Shown here one piece after another: positions 25,383 to 32,509 of a stretch of 46,309 bases of DNA (positions within the stretch are counted from its first letter, which is position 1; each line of letters begins with the position of its first letter). Under the pieces are notes generated by a model. The model had not been told where the DNA came from. It was given only the letters and a program-made list of their open reading frames with translations, and ran no database searches. The DNA is from Planctomycetales bacterium 71-10 (GTDB lineage Bacteria > Planctomycetota > Planctomycetia > Isosphaerales > Isosphaeraceae). The position numbers and the translations under genes were made by a program. The stretch spans positions 66,572-112,880 of the forward strand of contig MKTT01000112.1 of the NCBI GenBank assembly GCA_001898385.1. The letters run 5' to 3'.

Positions 25383-26357
25383 CTAGAACGCATCCTCATT
25401 TTCGGCCCGGACGGGATTCTCCAGCGTCCCGATCGGCGCGATCGTCGCGCGGACGACGTCGCCCGGCTTGAGGAAGGTCCCGGTGGCCGAGCCCACGCCC
25501 GAGGGGGTGCCGGTGGCGATCACGTCGCCGGGCTCCAGGGTCACGAACCGGGAGATGAACGACACCACCGCCGCGACGGGGAAGACCATCTCCGCCGTGG
25601 TGGCGTCCTGCTTCACCTGGCCGTTGACCGTCAGCTCGATCGGCAGCGCCTGGGGGTCGTCCACGGCGTCGGCCGAGAGGATGCACGGGCCCATCGGGCA
25701 GAACGTGTCGTGCCACTTGCCGTGCAGCCAGTCGAAGAACTTGTCGCGCTCGCGGGGCTTGCGGCCCGGGTTGGGCCGGAACGCGCGGTCGCTGACGTCG
25801 TTGACGACCGTATAGCCGGCGACGTAATCGAGCGCCTCGGCCTCCGACACGTCCCTGCACCGCCGGCCGATGACGACGCCCAGCTCGCATTCCCAGTCGA
25901 TCTGGTCGGGCGAGGCTTCCGGGATGACGATCGGGTCGCCGGGGTGGGTGAGCGTGGTGCTGGGGGGCTTCGTGAAGACGTAGGGGAACGTCTCCTCGCG
26001 CTCGGTGGTCATGTACCCGCGCTCGGCGAGGTGCTTGGAGTAGTTCCCGGCCAGGAACAGCATCTTGCGAGGGGCGGGGAGCGGGACCAGGAGCTGCACG
26101 TCCTCGGCGGGGATGGTCAGCTCGTCCAGCGAGATGACGTCCAGCTCCTCGATCCAGTCGTAGAGCCGCCTCGCCTGCTCGTAGGACGCGCCGCCGGGGG
26201 GGAGGAGGTCCAGCAGATCCTCGGTGTCGGCCAGGATCATCTCGTCGCCGGTCTCGCGGCTGTACAGCTCGGCCGCCTGGTCGAGCGGGATCACCACGTC
26301 GTCGCGGTAGAACCCGGTCAGCACCAGGTCGTCGCAGCAGAATCGACAGACGCGCAT
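25383..26357 (-). CDS. Fumarylacetoacetate hydrolase (FAH) family protein
   Basis: A 324-residue FAH-superfamily protein. The C-terminal catalytic fold starts near FLAGNYSKH. Metal ligands are expected at the two Glu of DWECELGVVIG and the Asp of VVNDVSDRA. The family-typical PGDVIATGTPSGVG is near the end. Members hydrolyse or decarboxylate acylpyruvates and related diketo acids, commonly in aromatic or sugar-acid catabolism. The N-terminal about 90 residues are a divergent cap beginning MRVCRFCCDD. The exact substrate cannot be read from sequence. It lies between the sugar-kinase operon (116 bases upstream) and pyc (78 bases downstream), same strand, possibly feeding pyruvate metabolism. 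Confidence 0.9.
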   Translation of the reverse strand: MRVCRFCCDDLVLTGFYRDDVVIPLDQAAELYSRETGDEMILADTEDLLDLLPPGGASYEQARRLYDWIEELDVISLDELTIPAEDVQLLVPLPAPRKMLFLAGNYSKHLAERGYMTTEREETFPYVFTKPPSTTLTHPGDPIVIPEASPDQIDWECELGVVIGRRCRDVSEAEALDYVAGYTVVNDVSDRAFRPNPGRKPRERDKFFDWLHGKWHDTFCPMGPCILSADAVDDPQALPIELTVNGQVKQDATTAEMVFPVAAVVSFISRFVTLEPGDVIATGTPSGVGSATGTFLKPGDVVRATIAPIGTLENPVRAENEDAF

Positions 26358-26473
26358 GGGTGTGGCTCCTGGACGCCCTGACCCGACCGAAATGCCCGAC
26401 GCACGACCTCAGGATGAGGGGATGATGGGGTCCAGTGTATCGGGGCCGGGTCGCAAGTCCAGATGGCCGATCG

Positions 26474-27436
26474 CTAGCCGATCGCCTCCCCCGCGTGGGC
26501 GCGGCGGGCGAGGTTGAGGCCCCCCTCGGCGGGCTCGTGGACGAGGGTGGGGGTCGGCTCGTAGCCGCGGGCGCCGAGGTCGGCCATCAGGGCGTCGGCG
26601 AGGGACGGGGTGGCGACGAGGAATCCGCCGGCCAGGCCGATGGGGAGCGGGCCGGAATGCCAGCCCAGCGAGCGGGCGGCGGCGGCGGCGGTCTCGCCCA
26701 GGTCGCGGGCGGCGGGCCTGATGAGCAGGTCGATCAGCGTCGGGTCCTTCGCCGCGGCCTCCATCACGGCCGGGACCAGGCCGGCGATGCGGGTGCGGTC
26801 CACGCCGGGGGCGTAGACGGCCGAGACGATCTTGCCGGGGCCGTCGATCTTCAGGGCCTTGCAGATGGACTCGGTCAGCGCGTCGGGGCCGGCGGGCGCG
26901 GGGTCGCGGCCATCGATCCGGCGGGCGATCAGCCGCAGCGCGGCGACGGCCACGGCGTAGGCGCTCCCCTCGTCGCCGAAGGTCACGCCCCAGCCGCCGG
27001 CGCGGGACTTCCTGCCGTCGGAGGCGCGCGAGACGGCGATGGAGCCCGTCCCCGAGATCACGCCGACGCCCCAGCCCTCGGGCGTGCCGGCGGCGACGAC
27101 GAGGTCGCCGTCGTTGACCAAAACCAGGCGGTCGGCCCAGTTGCCGGCGACGGACCACTCGCCCAGCAGGGCCTTGTCCTCGGGGCGGTCGAAGCCGGCG
27201 ACGCCCAGGCAGGCGACCGCCACGGCCCGAGGCCACAGCCCGGCCGCCGCGAACGCCCCGGCGATCGCCTCCTCCAGCGCGGTCCGCGCCGCGGCCGTGC
27301 CGACGGCCTTGGCGTTGGACGGACCGGCCTGGCCGCGGCCCGCGACCGTCCCGTCGGCCAGGCCGAGCAGGGCCACCGTGGACGTCCCGCCGCCGTCGAC
27401 GCCCAGGAACAGCACGTCGGTCGTCGCGTCGCTCAT
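26474..27436 (-). CDS. BadF/BcrA-family amino-sugar kinase (GlcNAc/MurNAc kinase-like)
   Basis: A 320-residue ASKHA-fold kinase of the BadF/BadG/BcrA ATPase family, which contains N-acetylglucosamine and N-acetylmuramic acid kinases. The phosphate-1 loop is FLGVDGGGTSTVALL. The catalytic/second-phosphate region has VNDGDLVVAAGT, and VISGTGSIAV and GGWGVTFGDEGSAY are the ATP and sugar-binding blocks seen in GlcNAc kinases. The ATG overlaps the stop of murQ in an ATGA, implying translational coupling. Given that partner, a role like MurK (6-phosphorylation of MurNAc and/or GlcNAc to supply MurQ) is the best inference. GlcNAc kinase activity alone is the alternative. Confidence 0.88.
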   Translation of the reverse strand: MSDATTDVLFLGVDGGGTSTVALLGLADGTVAGRGQAGPSNAKAVGTAAARTALEEAIAGAFAAAGLWPRAVAVACLGVAGFDRPEDKALLGEWSVAGNWADRLVLVNDGDLVVAAGTPEGWGVGVISGTGSIAVSRASDGRKSRAGGWGVTFGDEGSAYAVAVAALRLIARRIDGRDPAPAGPDALTESICKALKIDGPGKIVSAVYAPGVDRTRIAGLVPAVMEAAAKDPTLIDLLIRPAARDLGETAAAAARSLGWHSGPLPIGLAGGFLVATPSLADALMADLGARGYEPTPTLVHEPAEGGLNLARRAHAGEAIG

Positions 27437-28350
27437 ATCCGGCTCGCCCCCGTCTTCGCCTGCACGGCCTTCCGCACCAGCCCGCCGTGGGCCTGCAACA
27501 GCGCCTCGGCCTCGGCCGGCCCCACGCCCGCCAGCTCCATCACCAGCGCGACCTTGAGCCGGCCGCCGGCCGCCGCCAGCAGCTCGACGGCGCGGGCGTC
27601 GTCGACCTCGGCCAGCTCGCGGAGCATCCGGCGGGCCCGGATCCGCAGCTTCTCGTTGACCGGCGTGAAGTCGATCATCCGGTTGCCCAGGGTCTTGCCG
27701 ATCAGGACCATGGCCCCGGTGGTGATCATGTTCAGGACCATCTTCGTCGCCGTGCCGGCCTTCAGCCGGGTCGAGCCCGAGATGACCTCGGGGCCGACCA
27801 GCAGGGCGATATCCAGGTCGACCTCGGCGCCCAGCAGGCTCGGCCGGTTGCAGGCGACCCCGACGGTCGCCGCCCCCCGGGCCTTCGCCTCGCGGACGGC
27901 CCCCAGGACGTAGGGGGTGCGGCCGGACGAGGCGATGCCGACGACGATGTCGCGGTCGGTCACGTCCATCGCGGCGATCTCGGCCGCGCCGACCTCGGCG
28001 TGGTCCTCGGCCCCCTCGATCGACCGCGTCAGCGCGGCGTTGCCGCCGGCGATCAGGCCGACGACCATCTCGGGCGGCGTGCTGAAGGTGGGGGGGCACT
28101 CGGAGGCGTCGAGCACGCCGAGCCGGCCGGAGGTGCCGGCGCCGACGTAGATCAGCCGGCCGCCGCGCCGGAACCGCTCGGCGGTCCACTCCACGGCCTT
28201 CGCGACGTTCGCCGCCTCGGCCCGGACGGCCTCGACGACCTTGGCGTCCTCGTCGTTCATGATCGCGACGATGCCCGCCGCCCCGGCGGCGTCGATGGCC
28301 GTGGAGAGGGGGTTGCGGGCCTCGGTCAGCAGGTGGTCTTCCAGCGCCAT
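27433..28350 (-). CDS. murQ: N-acetylmuramic acid 6-phosphate etherase
   Basis: A 305-residue MurQ. It cleaves the D-lactyl ether of MurNAc-6-phosphate to give GlcNAc-6-phosphate and D-lactate in peptidoglycan recycling. The SIS-domain signature GAGTSGRLGVLDASECPPTF contains the catalytic Glu84, and EGAED at 112-116 holds the second conserved acid. The N-terminal TEARNP, the GRTPYVLGAVREAKARGA block, GSTRLKAGTATKMVLNM and the C-terminal helical UBA-like region are all present, at normal length. It begins 14 bases after the symporter stop and ends overlapping the kinase start, so the three genes form one tight operon. Confidence 0.96.
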   Translation of the reverse strand: MALEDHLLTEARNPLSTAIDAAGAAGIVAIMNDEDAKVVEAVRAEAANVAKAVEWTAERFRRGGRLIYVGAGTSGRLGVLDASECPPTFSTPPEMVVGLIAGGNAALTRSIEGAEDHAEVGAAEIAAMDVTDRDIVVGIASSGRTPYVLGAVREAKARGAATVGVACNRPSLLGAEVDLDIALLVGPEVISGSTRLKAGTATKMVLNMITTGAMVLIGKTLGNRMIDFTPVNEKLRIRARRMLRELAEVDDARAVELLAAAGGRLKVALVMELAGVGPAEAEALLQAHGGLVRKAVQAKTGASRI

Positions 28351-28364
28351 CGTTCGGGACTCGC

Positions 28365-29855
28365 TCAGATCGTCGGTTGGAGGGACTCGGCCGCCGGGGC
28401 GAGGCGGGTGGGGAAGATGCGGCCGGCGGCCAGGCCGACCAGGAACGTGGTCGTCGATCCGACCAGGGCGAACCAGGGCCAGGCCAGCGGCGGGACGTCG
28501 GGCCACACGGCCGGGACGCCGAACTTGGCGAACGTCACCGCCGCCACGCCCGCCGCCATCCCCGTCAGGGCGGCCCCCTGCCCCACGTCCCTCGTCAGGT
28601 TCCCCAGCACGAACAGGCCCAGCAGGATCCCCGTCGTGAACCCGGCGATCGCCAGGGCGTTGGAGACCACGCTGGAGGTCAGCCCGGTGGCCCACACGGC
28701 CACCGCCGCCTGGAGCACGCCGAAGGCGATCGTCGCCCCCTTGGAGAGCCGGATCAGCCGGCGCTCGTCGGCGTCGCCGGTGATCGGCCGGTAGAGGTCG
28801 TTGATGAGGGTCGACGCCGAGGCGTTCAGCGAGCCGGACAGCACGCCCATCGCCGACGCGAACACCGCCGCCACGACCATCCCCTTGATGCCCGTCGGCA
28901 GCTCCTGGACGATGAACTGCGAGAACGCCCGGTCCGACTGCGCCGCCGCCGGCCCCGGCGGGAACTCGCCGAAGAACACATAGAGCGACACGCCGATGAA
29001 CAGGAACAGGGCGAACTGGGCCAACACCACGAACCCGCTGGCGATCAGGGCCCCGGCCGCCTGCCGCTGCGACCGCGCCGCCAGGTAGCGCTGGACCATC
29101 ATCTGATCCGCCCCGTGCGTCGCCGTGTTCAGGACCATGCCGCCGATCAGCCCGGCCCAGAAGGTGTAGGGCTTGGCCAGGGTGAACGAGAAGTCGAAGG
29201 TCTGGAACTTGCCGGCGGCCGTGGCCGTGTCGATGAGCTGGTTCCAGCCGCCGGGGAGCTTGTTCACCAGGACGTACAGGGCGATCAGGGCGCCGACGAT
29301 GTAGACGGTGAACTGGAGGACGTCGGCCCAGATGACGGCCTTCACGCCGCCGAGGTAGGTGTAGACGATCGTCGCGGCCTCGACGGCGACGATGGCCACC
29401 TCGATCCGCCAGCCGGTGATGATGTTCAGGACGGTGGCCGCCAGGAACAGCCGCAGGCCGTCGGCGAGCGTCCGCGTCACCAGGAACAGCGTCGACGCCG
29501 TGCGCCGGGTCGCCTGGCCGAAGCGGTTGCCGAGGACCTGGTAGGCGGTCTCGATCTGGCCCCGGAAGTACGACGGCAGGAGGAAGGCCGCGATGACCAT
29601 CCGGCCCACGACGTAGCCGATGGGGAGCTGCAGGAACTCGAAGTTCCCCTTGTACGCCTCGCCGGGGACGCTCAGGAACGTCACCGTGCTGGTCTCGGTG
29701 GCGACGATCGAGATCATCACCGCCCAGACGGGCATGTTCCGCTCGCCGAGGAAGTACCCCTTGAGCCCCTGGTCGCCCCTGCTCCCGATCCACCCCCCGA
29801 GCGCCGTGCACCCGAGGATGTAGACCACGATCACCGCCACGTCGATCGGACTCAT
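28365..29855 (-). CDS. Sodium:solute symporter (SSS family), likely MurNAc/amino-sugar uptake
   Basis: A 496-residue inner-membrane symporter with about 13 hydrophobic segments. Features of the SSS family are FLGERNMPVWAVMISIVATE near the N-terminus, the SxxTFLSVPG unwound helix, VYTYLGGVKAVIWADVLQF and the later SGSLNASASTLINDLYRP. Substrate is not encoded in a visible motif. Its position as first gene of an operon with murQ (14-base gap) and a BadF-type kinase suggests uptake of MurNAc or a related cell-wall sugar. This layout resembles the murTKQ locus described, as I recall, for Tannerella forsythia. The ATG at 29855 has GGTGAGG upstream; a GTG three codons earlier is less likely. Confidence 0.9.
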   Translation of the reverse strand: MSPIDVAVIVVYILGCTALGGWIGSRGDQGLKGYFLGERNMPVWAVMISIVATETSTVTFLSVPGEAYKGNFEFLQLPIGYVVGRMVIAAFLLPSYFRGQIETAYQVLGNRFGQATRRTASTLFLVTRTLADGLRLFLAATVLNIITGWRIEVAIVAVEAATIVYTYLGGVKAVIWADVLQFTVYIVGALIALYVLVNKLPGGWNQLIDTATAAGKFQTFDFSFTLAKPYTFWAGLIGGMVLNTATHGADQMMVQRYLAARSQRQAAGALIASGFVVLAQFALFLFIGVSLYVFFGEFPPGPAAAQSDRAFSQFIVQELPTGIKGMVVAAVFASAMGVLSGSLNASASTLINDLYRPITGDADERRLIRLSKGATIAFGVLQAAVAVWATGLTSSVVSNALAIAGFTTGILLGLFVLGNLTRDVGQGAALTGMAAGVAAVTFAKFGVPAVWPDVPPLAWPWFALVGSTTTFLVGLAAGRIFPTRLAPAAESLQPTI

Positions 29856-30168
29856 GCGCCTCACCGTCGATCTGTTCGGGACGAAACACGCGCCAAGGCC
29901 CGCGACGCCTTGCGGTCGGGAGAGGGGTTCGATCTTAGCACACCCTCGGCCCGCCTTGCATCATGCACCGCGACAAGGGCCGATCGTCGGCGACGTCTCG
30001 ACGGCTCCCGGTCGCCCCTCGGCCCGGGAGCCCCCCCGGGCTTGCGGACGCCGGCGAGGGCTTTAGAATTTCATCGGAGGTCGCCGATACTTCTTGCGGG
30101 GCGTCGGTGGAGATCGGGCCCGCCGCCGGGTGGGCGTCCCGAAGGCGCGGCGACCGGGGGTGGGCGAG
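29856..30168. other. Divergent intergenic region upstream of the symporter operon
   Basis: No gene seen. A promoter-like pair for the plus-strand cassette is listed separately at 30042-30069. On the minus strand nothing stronger than scattered AT-rich positions around 29933-29940 was found for the symporter operon. Confidence 0.4.
30042..30069 (+). promoter_or_regulatory. Promoter-like pair ahead of the methyltransferase-like gene
   Basis: TTGCGG (30042-30047) and TAGAAT (30064-30069) are 16 bases apart, about 100 bases before the GTG start at 30169. Confidence 0.35.
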
Positions 30169-30513
30169 GTGAGCACGGGACGAGCCATCACGAAGATCAA
30201 CCTCGGCGGCGAGGGGGAGGAGCCTTCGATCCTCAATCAGCAACGCAGGGCCGTCCTGGACCCGGGCTGGCGAGGGTGCAGGAAAGGCGATACTTTGGAA
30301 CAGCTCGCGTCGCAGGGTCATGACTTTCTCATATGCCCGAACACGGCCCTCTGCATCGCCGACGATTCGGTCGACCTCGTCGTCACGAATTCGGTCCGGA
30401 TCGACGGCCTGGTGCTCGGTGAACCCACAGTCCAGTCGAGCGAGATCCGCCGCATCCTCGCGTCGGGGGGCGAATGGGTCCACGACGGCGTCGCCAGGTA
30501 TACCAAGCCATGA
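30169..30513 (+). CDS. Methyltransferase-like fragment/domain protein
   Basis: A 114-residue protein whose second half resembles the C-terminal half of a class I SAM methyltransferase: CIADDSVDLVVTNSV corresponds to the acidic strand-4 region and SEIRRILASGGEWVHDG to the usual Leu-x-x-Gly-Gly turn. The N-terminal INLGGEGEEPSILNQQ is distinctive and lacks a normal SAM-binding glycine loop. The domain is therefore either truncated or a specialised small module. Such INLGGEGE-type modules also appear, from memory, in polymorphic-toxin-like contexts; this is a low-confidence association. GTG at 30169 follows GGGGG. Codon usage is less GC-biased than its neighbours. Its stop overlaps the next start in an ATGA. 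Confidence 0.65.
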   Translation: MSTGRAITKINLGGEGEEPSILNQQRRAVLDPGWRGCRKGDTLEQLASQGHDFLICPNTALCIADDSVDLVVTNSVRIDGLVLGEPTVQSSEIRRILASGGEWVHDGVARYTKP

Positions 30514-31025
30514 CGCGATTCCAGGACCTTCTCGCCGCAAGCCCCAACTCTTCTCCGTCGCGGGAGCAGGATCGGGCGTCTCGTGAATTGCCGGCCGTCG
30601 TGCGGGCCAGCCGCCTCCATTGGTGGGAGCCGTCCGCGCCGCCCGCGGGAGGGACGGCCGTCCTGCTGGTCGTCGCGCCCTGGTCGCATTACGACCTCGC
30701 GATGCTGGACGTCCTCGACGAGTCGGTCCCGGGGCCCGACCGTCCCGGCGAGGCCCCGCCCGTCTTCGTCGCGAACCTGGAGCGGTATCGGTCGGTCGAA
30801 GAATTGACCGCCGACATACCGATCCTCGAATCGTTCCCGTTCCAGTCCCCGATCGCCGCCCTGTGGCGTGACGGGGCCTTCCGCAACGTCGCATGGGGCA
30901 AGGCGGGCCGGGATCTCGTGGCCGACGCCCTGGACCTGCCGCCCGAGGCGTTCAACGAGCAGGTGATCGCGAGGACGCCTCGCTATTCGCCCTCGCCCGA
31001 CCGGACCTCGCACGTCGGCGCCTGA
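30510..31025 (+). CDS. Unknown protein coupled to the methyltransferase-like gene
   Basis: A 171-residue soluble protein translationally coupled to the preceding gene (ATGA at 30510-30513). The central part alternates strand and helix (GTAVLLVVAPWSHYDLAMLDVLDE, read in two pieces, then PPVFVANLERY and a C-terminal GRDLVADALDLPPEAFNEQV). The shape is reminiscent of a thioredoxin-like fold without the CxxC active site. An obligate partner of the upstream module, possibly an immunity or accessory protein, is one inference. The last 43 bases overlap the 3' end of the convergent HxlR gene. No family was recognised with confidence. Confidence 0.65.
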   Translation: MTRFQDLLAASPNSSPSREQDRASRELPAVVRASRLHWWEPSAPPAGGTAVLLVVAPWSHYDLAMLDVLDESVPGPDRPGEAPPVFVANLERYRSVEELTADIPILESFPFQSPIAALWRDGAFRNVAWGKAGRDLVADALDLPPEAFNEQVIARTPRYSPSPDRTSHVGA

Positions 31026-31357
31026 AAGGCGCCGGCCATCGCCTCGCCGTGGACGCGGCCCCACTCGCAGAGGGGGCGGAGGGCTTCGGAGAGGGAGACG
31101 CCCAGGTCTGTGAGGGCGTACTCCACGCGCGGGGGGACCTCGCCGAAGTCGCGGCGGGAGACCAGGCCGTCGCGGGCCATCTCGCGGAGCTGCTGGGCGA
31201 GGACCTTCTCGCTGACGCCCGCCGCCAGCCGGCGCAGCTCGCCGAATCGGAGGGTGGCGTCCGACAGCCGCAGCCGCCACAGGATGATCGGCTTCCACTT
31301 GCCGCCGATCATGTCGAGCGTCGCCTCCAGGCCGCAGCGGCCGACGGGCCCTTCCAT
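30983..31357 (-). CDS. HxlR-family winged-helix transcription regulator
   Basis: A 124-residue HxlR/MarR-like regulator. The conserved opening is CGLEATLDMIGGKWKPIILW, with Cys-9ish as a possible redox-sensing residue in this family. The recognition region LRFGELRRLAAGVSEKVLAQQL and the wing DGLVSRRDFGEVPPRVEYALT are typical. The ATG at 31357 has GGGGAGGAAG upstream. It is transcribed away from an SDR gene, and two identical palindrome-bearing repeats lie between them, so it very probably controls that gene and itself. Electrophilic or carbonyl compounds are common inducers for such regulators. Its 3' end overlaps the convergent gene by 43 bases. Confidence 0.92.
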   Translation of the reverse strand: MEGPVGRCGLEATLDMIGGKWKPIILWRLRLSDATLRFGELRRLAAGVSEKVLAQQLREMARDGLVSRRDFGEVPPRVEYALTDLGVSLSEALRPLCEWGRVHGEAMAGAFQAPTCEVRSGEGE

Positions 31358-31375
31358 CGCGCTTCCTCCCCAGGG

Positions 31376-31415
31376 CACTTACCGATCGGTGCGTGGCACT
31401 AACCGATCGGTGCGT
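31376..31415. promoter_or_regulatory. Tandem operator for the HxlR regulator
   Basis: Two 19-base direct repeats, CACTTACCGATCGGTGCGT (31376-31394) and CACTAACCGATCGGTGCGT (31397-31415), differ at one base and are spaced 21 bases start to start, two helical turns. Each contains the perfect palindrome ACCGATCGGT (31381-31390 and 31402-31411). They sit between the divergent regulator and SDR genes and abut the -35 of the SDR promoter. Confidence 0.8.
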
Positions 31416-31417
31416 AC

Positions 31418-31445
31418 TTGTCCGTCCGAAAGGCCCCCCTAGGAT
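31418..31445 (+). promoter_or_regulatory. Promoter of the SDR gene
   Basis: TTGTCC (31418-31423) and TAGGAT (31440-31445) are 16 bases apart. The -35 begins three bases after the second operator repeat, so a bound dimer pair would block or recruit polymerase. Transcription would start about 40 bases before the ATG. Confidence 0.5.
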
Positions 31446-31491
31446 ACCCGGCGTCCAGGCCCGGCGGGAACCTTAGGCGGAGGATGATCCG

Positions 31492-32241
31492 ATGGCGAAG
31501 CTCGACGGCAAGGTGGCGGTGGTGACGGGGGCGTCCAAGGGGATCGGCGCGGAGATCGCCCGGAACCTGGCGGCCGAGGGGGCGGCGGTGGTCGTGAACT
31601 ACGCCTCCGACCGCGAGGGCGCCGACCGGGTCGTGAAGGCGATCGAGGCGGCCGGCGGCCGGGCGGTCGCGGTCCAGGCCGACCTGTCCGAGCCCGCCCA
31701 GGTCGCGCGGCCCTTCGAGGAGGCGGTGAAGGCGTTCGGACGGGTCGACGTCCTGGTGAACAACGCGGGGATCTACCGGTTCGCCCCCATCGAGGAGGTG
31801 ACGCCGGAGCTGTTCCACGCCCAGTTCGACCTGAACGTGCTGGGCCTGCTCCTGGCCACCCGCGAGGCCGTCCGGCGGTTCGGGCCCGAGGGGGGCTCGG
31901 TGGTCAACATCAGCTCCGTGGTCGCCACCGCCGCGCCGCCGTCGTCCTCGGTCTACTCGGCCACCAAGGCGGCGGTCGACGCGATCACGCGGTCGCTCGC
32001 GAAGGAACTGGGCCCGCGCAAGATCCGGGTCAACTCGGTGAACCCGGGGATGGTGGAGACCGAGGGCGTCCACGCGGCGGGCTTCGCCGAGGGGGACATG
32101 CGAGTCCAGTTCGAGGCCGCCGCGCCGCTCGGCCGCATCGGCCGTCCCGGCGACGTCGCGCCGGCCGTCGCCTTCCTCGCCTCGGACGAGGCCGGCTGGA
32201 TCACCGGCGAGACCCTGGACGTCGCCGGCGGCTTCCGCTGA
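31492..32241 (+). CDS. Short-chain dehydrogenase/reductase (FabG-like)
   Basis: A 249-residue classical SDR, an NAD(P)(H)-dependent carbonyl/alcohol oxidoreductase. The cofactor loop is VTGASKGIG (11-19), LVNNAG is at 88-93, and the catalytic residues are Ser141 or Ser142, Tyr155 and Lys159 (YSATK). VNSVNPGMVETEG and the C-terminal ITGETLDVAGGF are standard. NYASDREGAD after strand 2 suggests NADP preference, as in FabG/glucose-dehydrogenase-like members. GGAGGAT precedes the ATG at 31492. Divergent from the HxlR gene with a shared operator, so it is likely induced by a carbonyl or electrophile. It is not in a fatty-acid cluster, so a detoxification-type role is favoured over lipid synthesis. 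Confidence 0.93.
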   Translation: MAKLDGKVAVVTGASKGIGAEIARNLAAEGAAVVVNYASDREGADRVVKAIEAAGGRAVAVQADLSEPAQVARPFEEAVKAFGRVDVLVNNAGIYRFAPIEEVTPELFHAQFDLNVLGLLLATREAVRRFGPEGGSVVNISSVVATAAPPSSSVYSATKAAVDAITRSLAKELGPRKIRVNSVNPGMVETEGVHAAGFAEGDMRVQFEAAAPLGRIGRPGDVAPAVAFLASDEAGWITGETLDVAGGFR

Positions 32242-32278
32242 CCGGGGCTCGCCGCCTCTCCCTTATATTATGAGGAAG

Positions 32279-32509
32279 TCAGTCGAGGATGATGCGGGGG
32301 GTGCCCTCGGCGTCGATGTCGACGACGTCGCCGCGGGCCATCTGCCGGCGCTTGCGGAACTCGGGCTCGCCGTTGACGCGGACGAGGCCGTCGGCGACGA
32401 GGTTCTTGGCCTCGCCGCCGGACATCACGACGTTCGCCCGCTTCAACACCTGGATCAGGTTGATAGGGCGGTCGCCGATCTCCAGGCGAATCTCCTGGGG
32501 GCCGGCCAT
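32279..32509 (-). CDS. Small S4-domain RNA-binding protein
   Basis: A 76-residue protein consisting of one S4 RNA-binding domain: INLIQVLKRANVVMSGGEAK, then ADGLVRVNGEPEFRKRRQM and VVDIDAEG. It resembles the YbcJ/RlbA small S4 proteins associated with ribosome or RNA handling. The ATG at 32509 overlaps the stop of the upstream CvpA-like gene (TGATG), indicating translational coupling. Convergent with the SDR gene, 37 bases between stops. Confidence 0.88.
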   Translation of the reverse strand: MAGPQEIRLEIGDRPINLIQVLKRANVVMSGGEAKNLVADGLVRVNGEPEFRKRRQMARGDVVDIDAEGTPRIILD

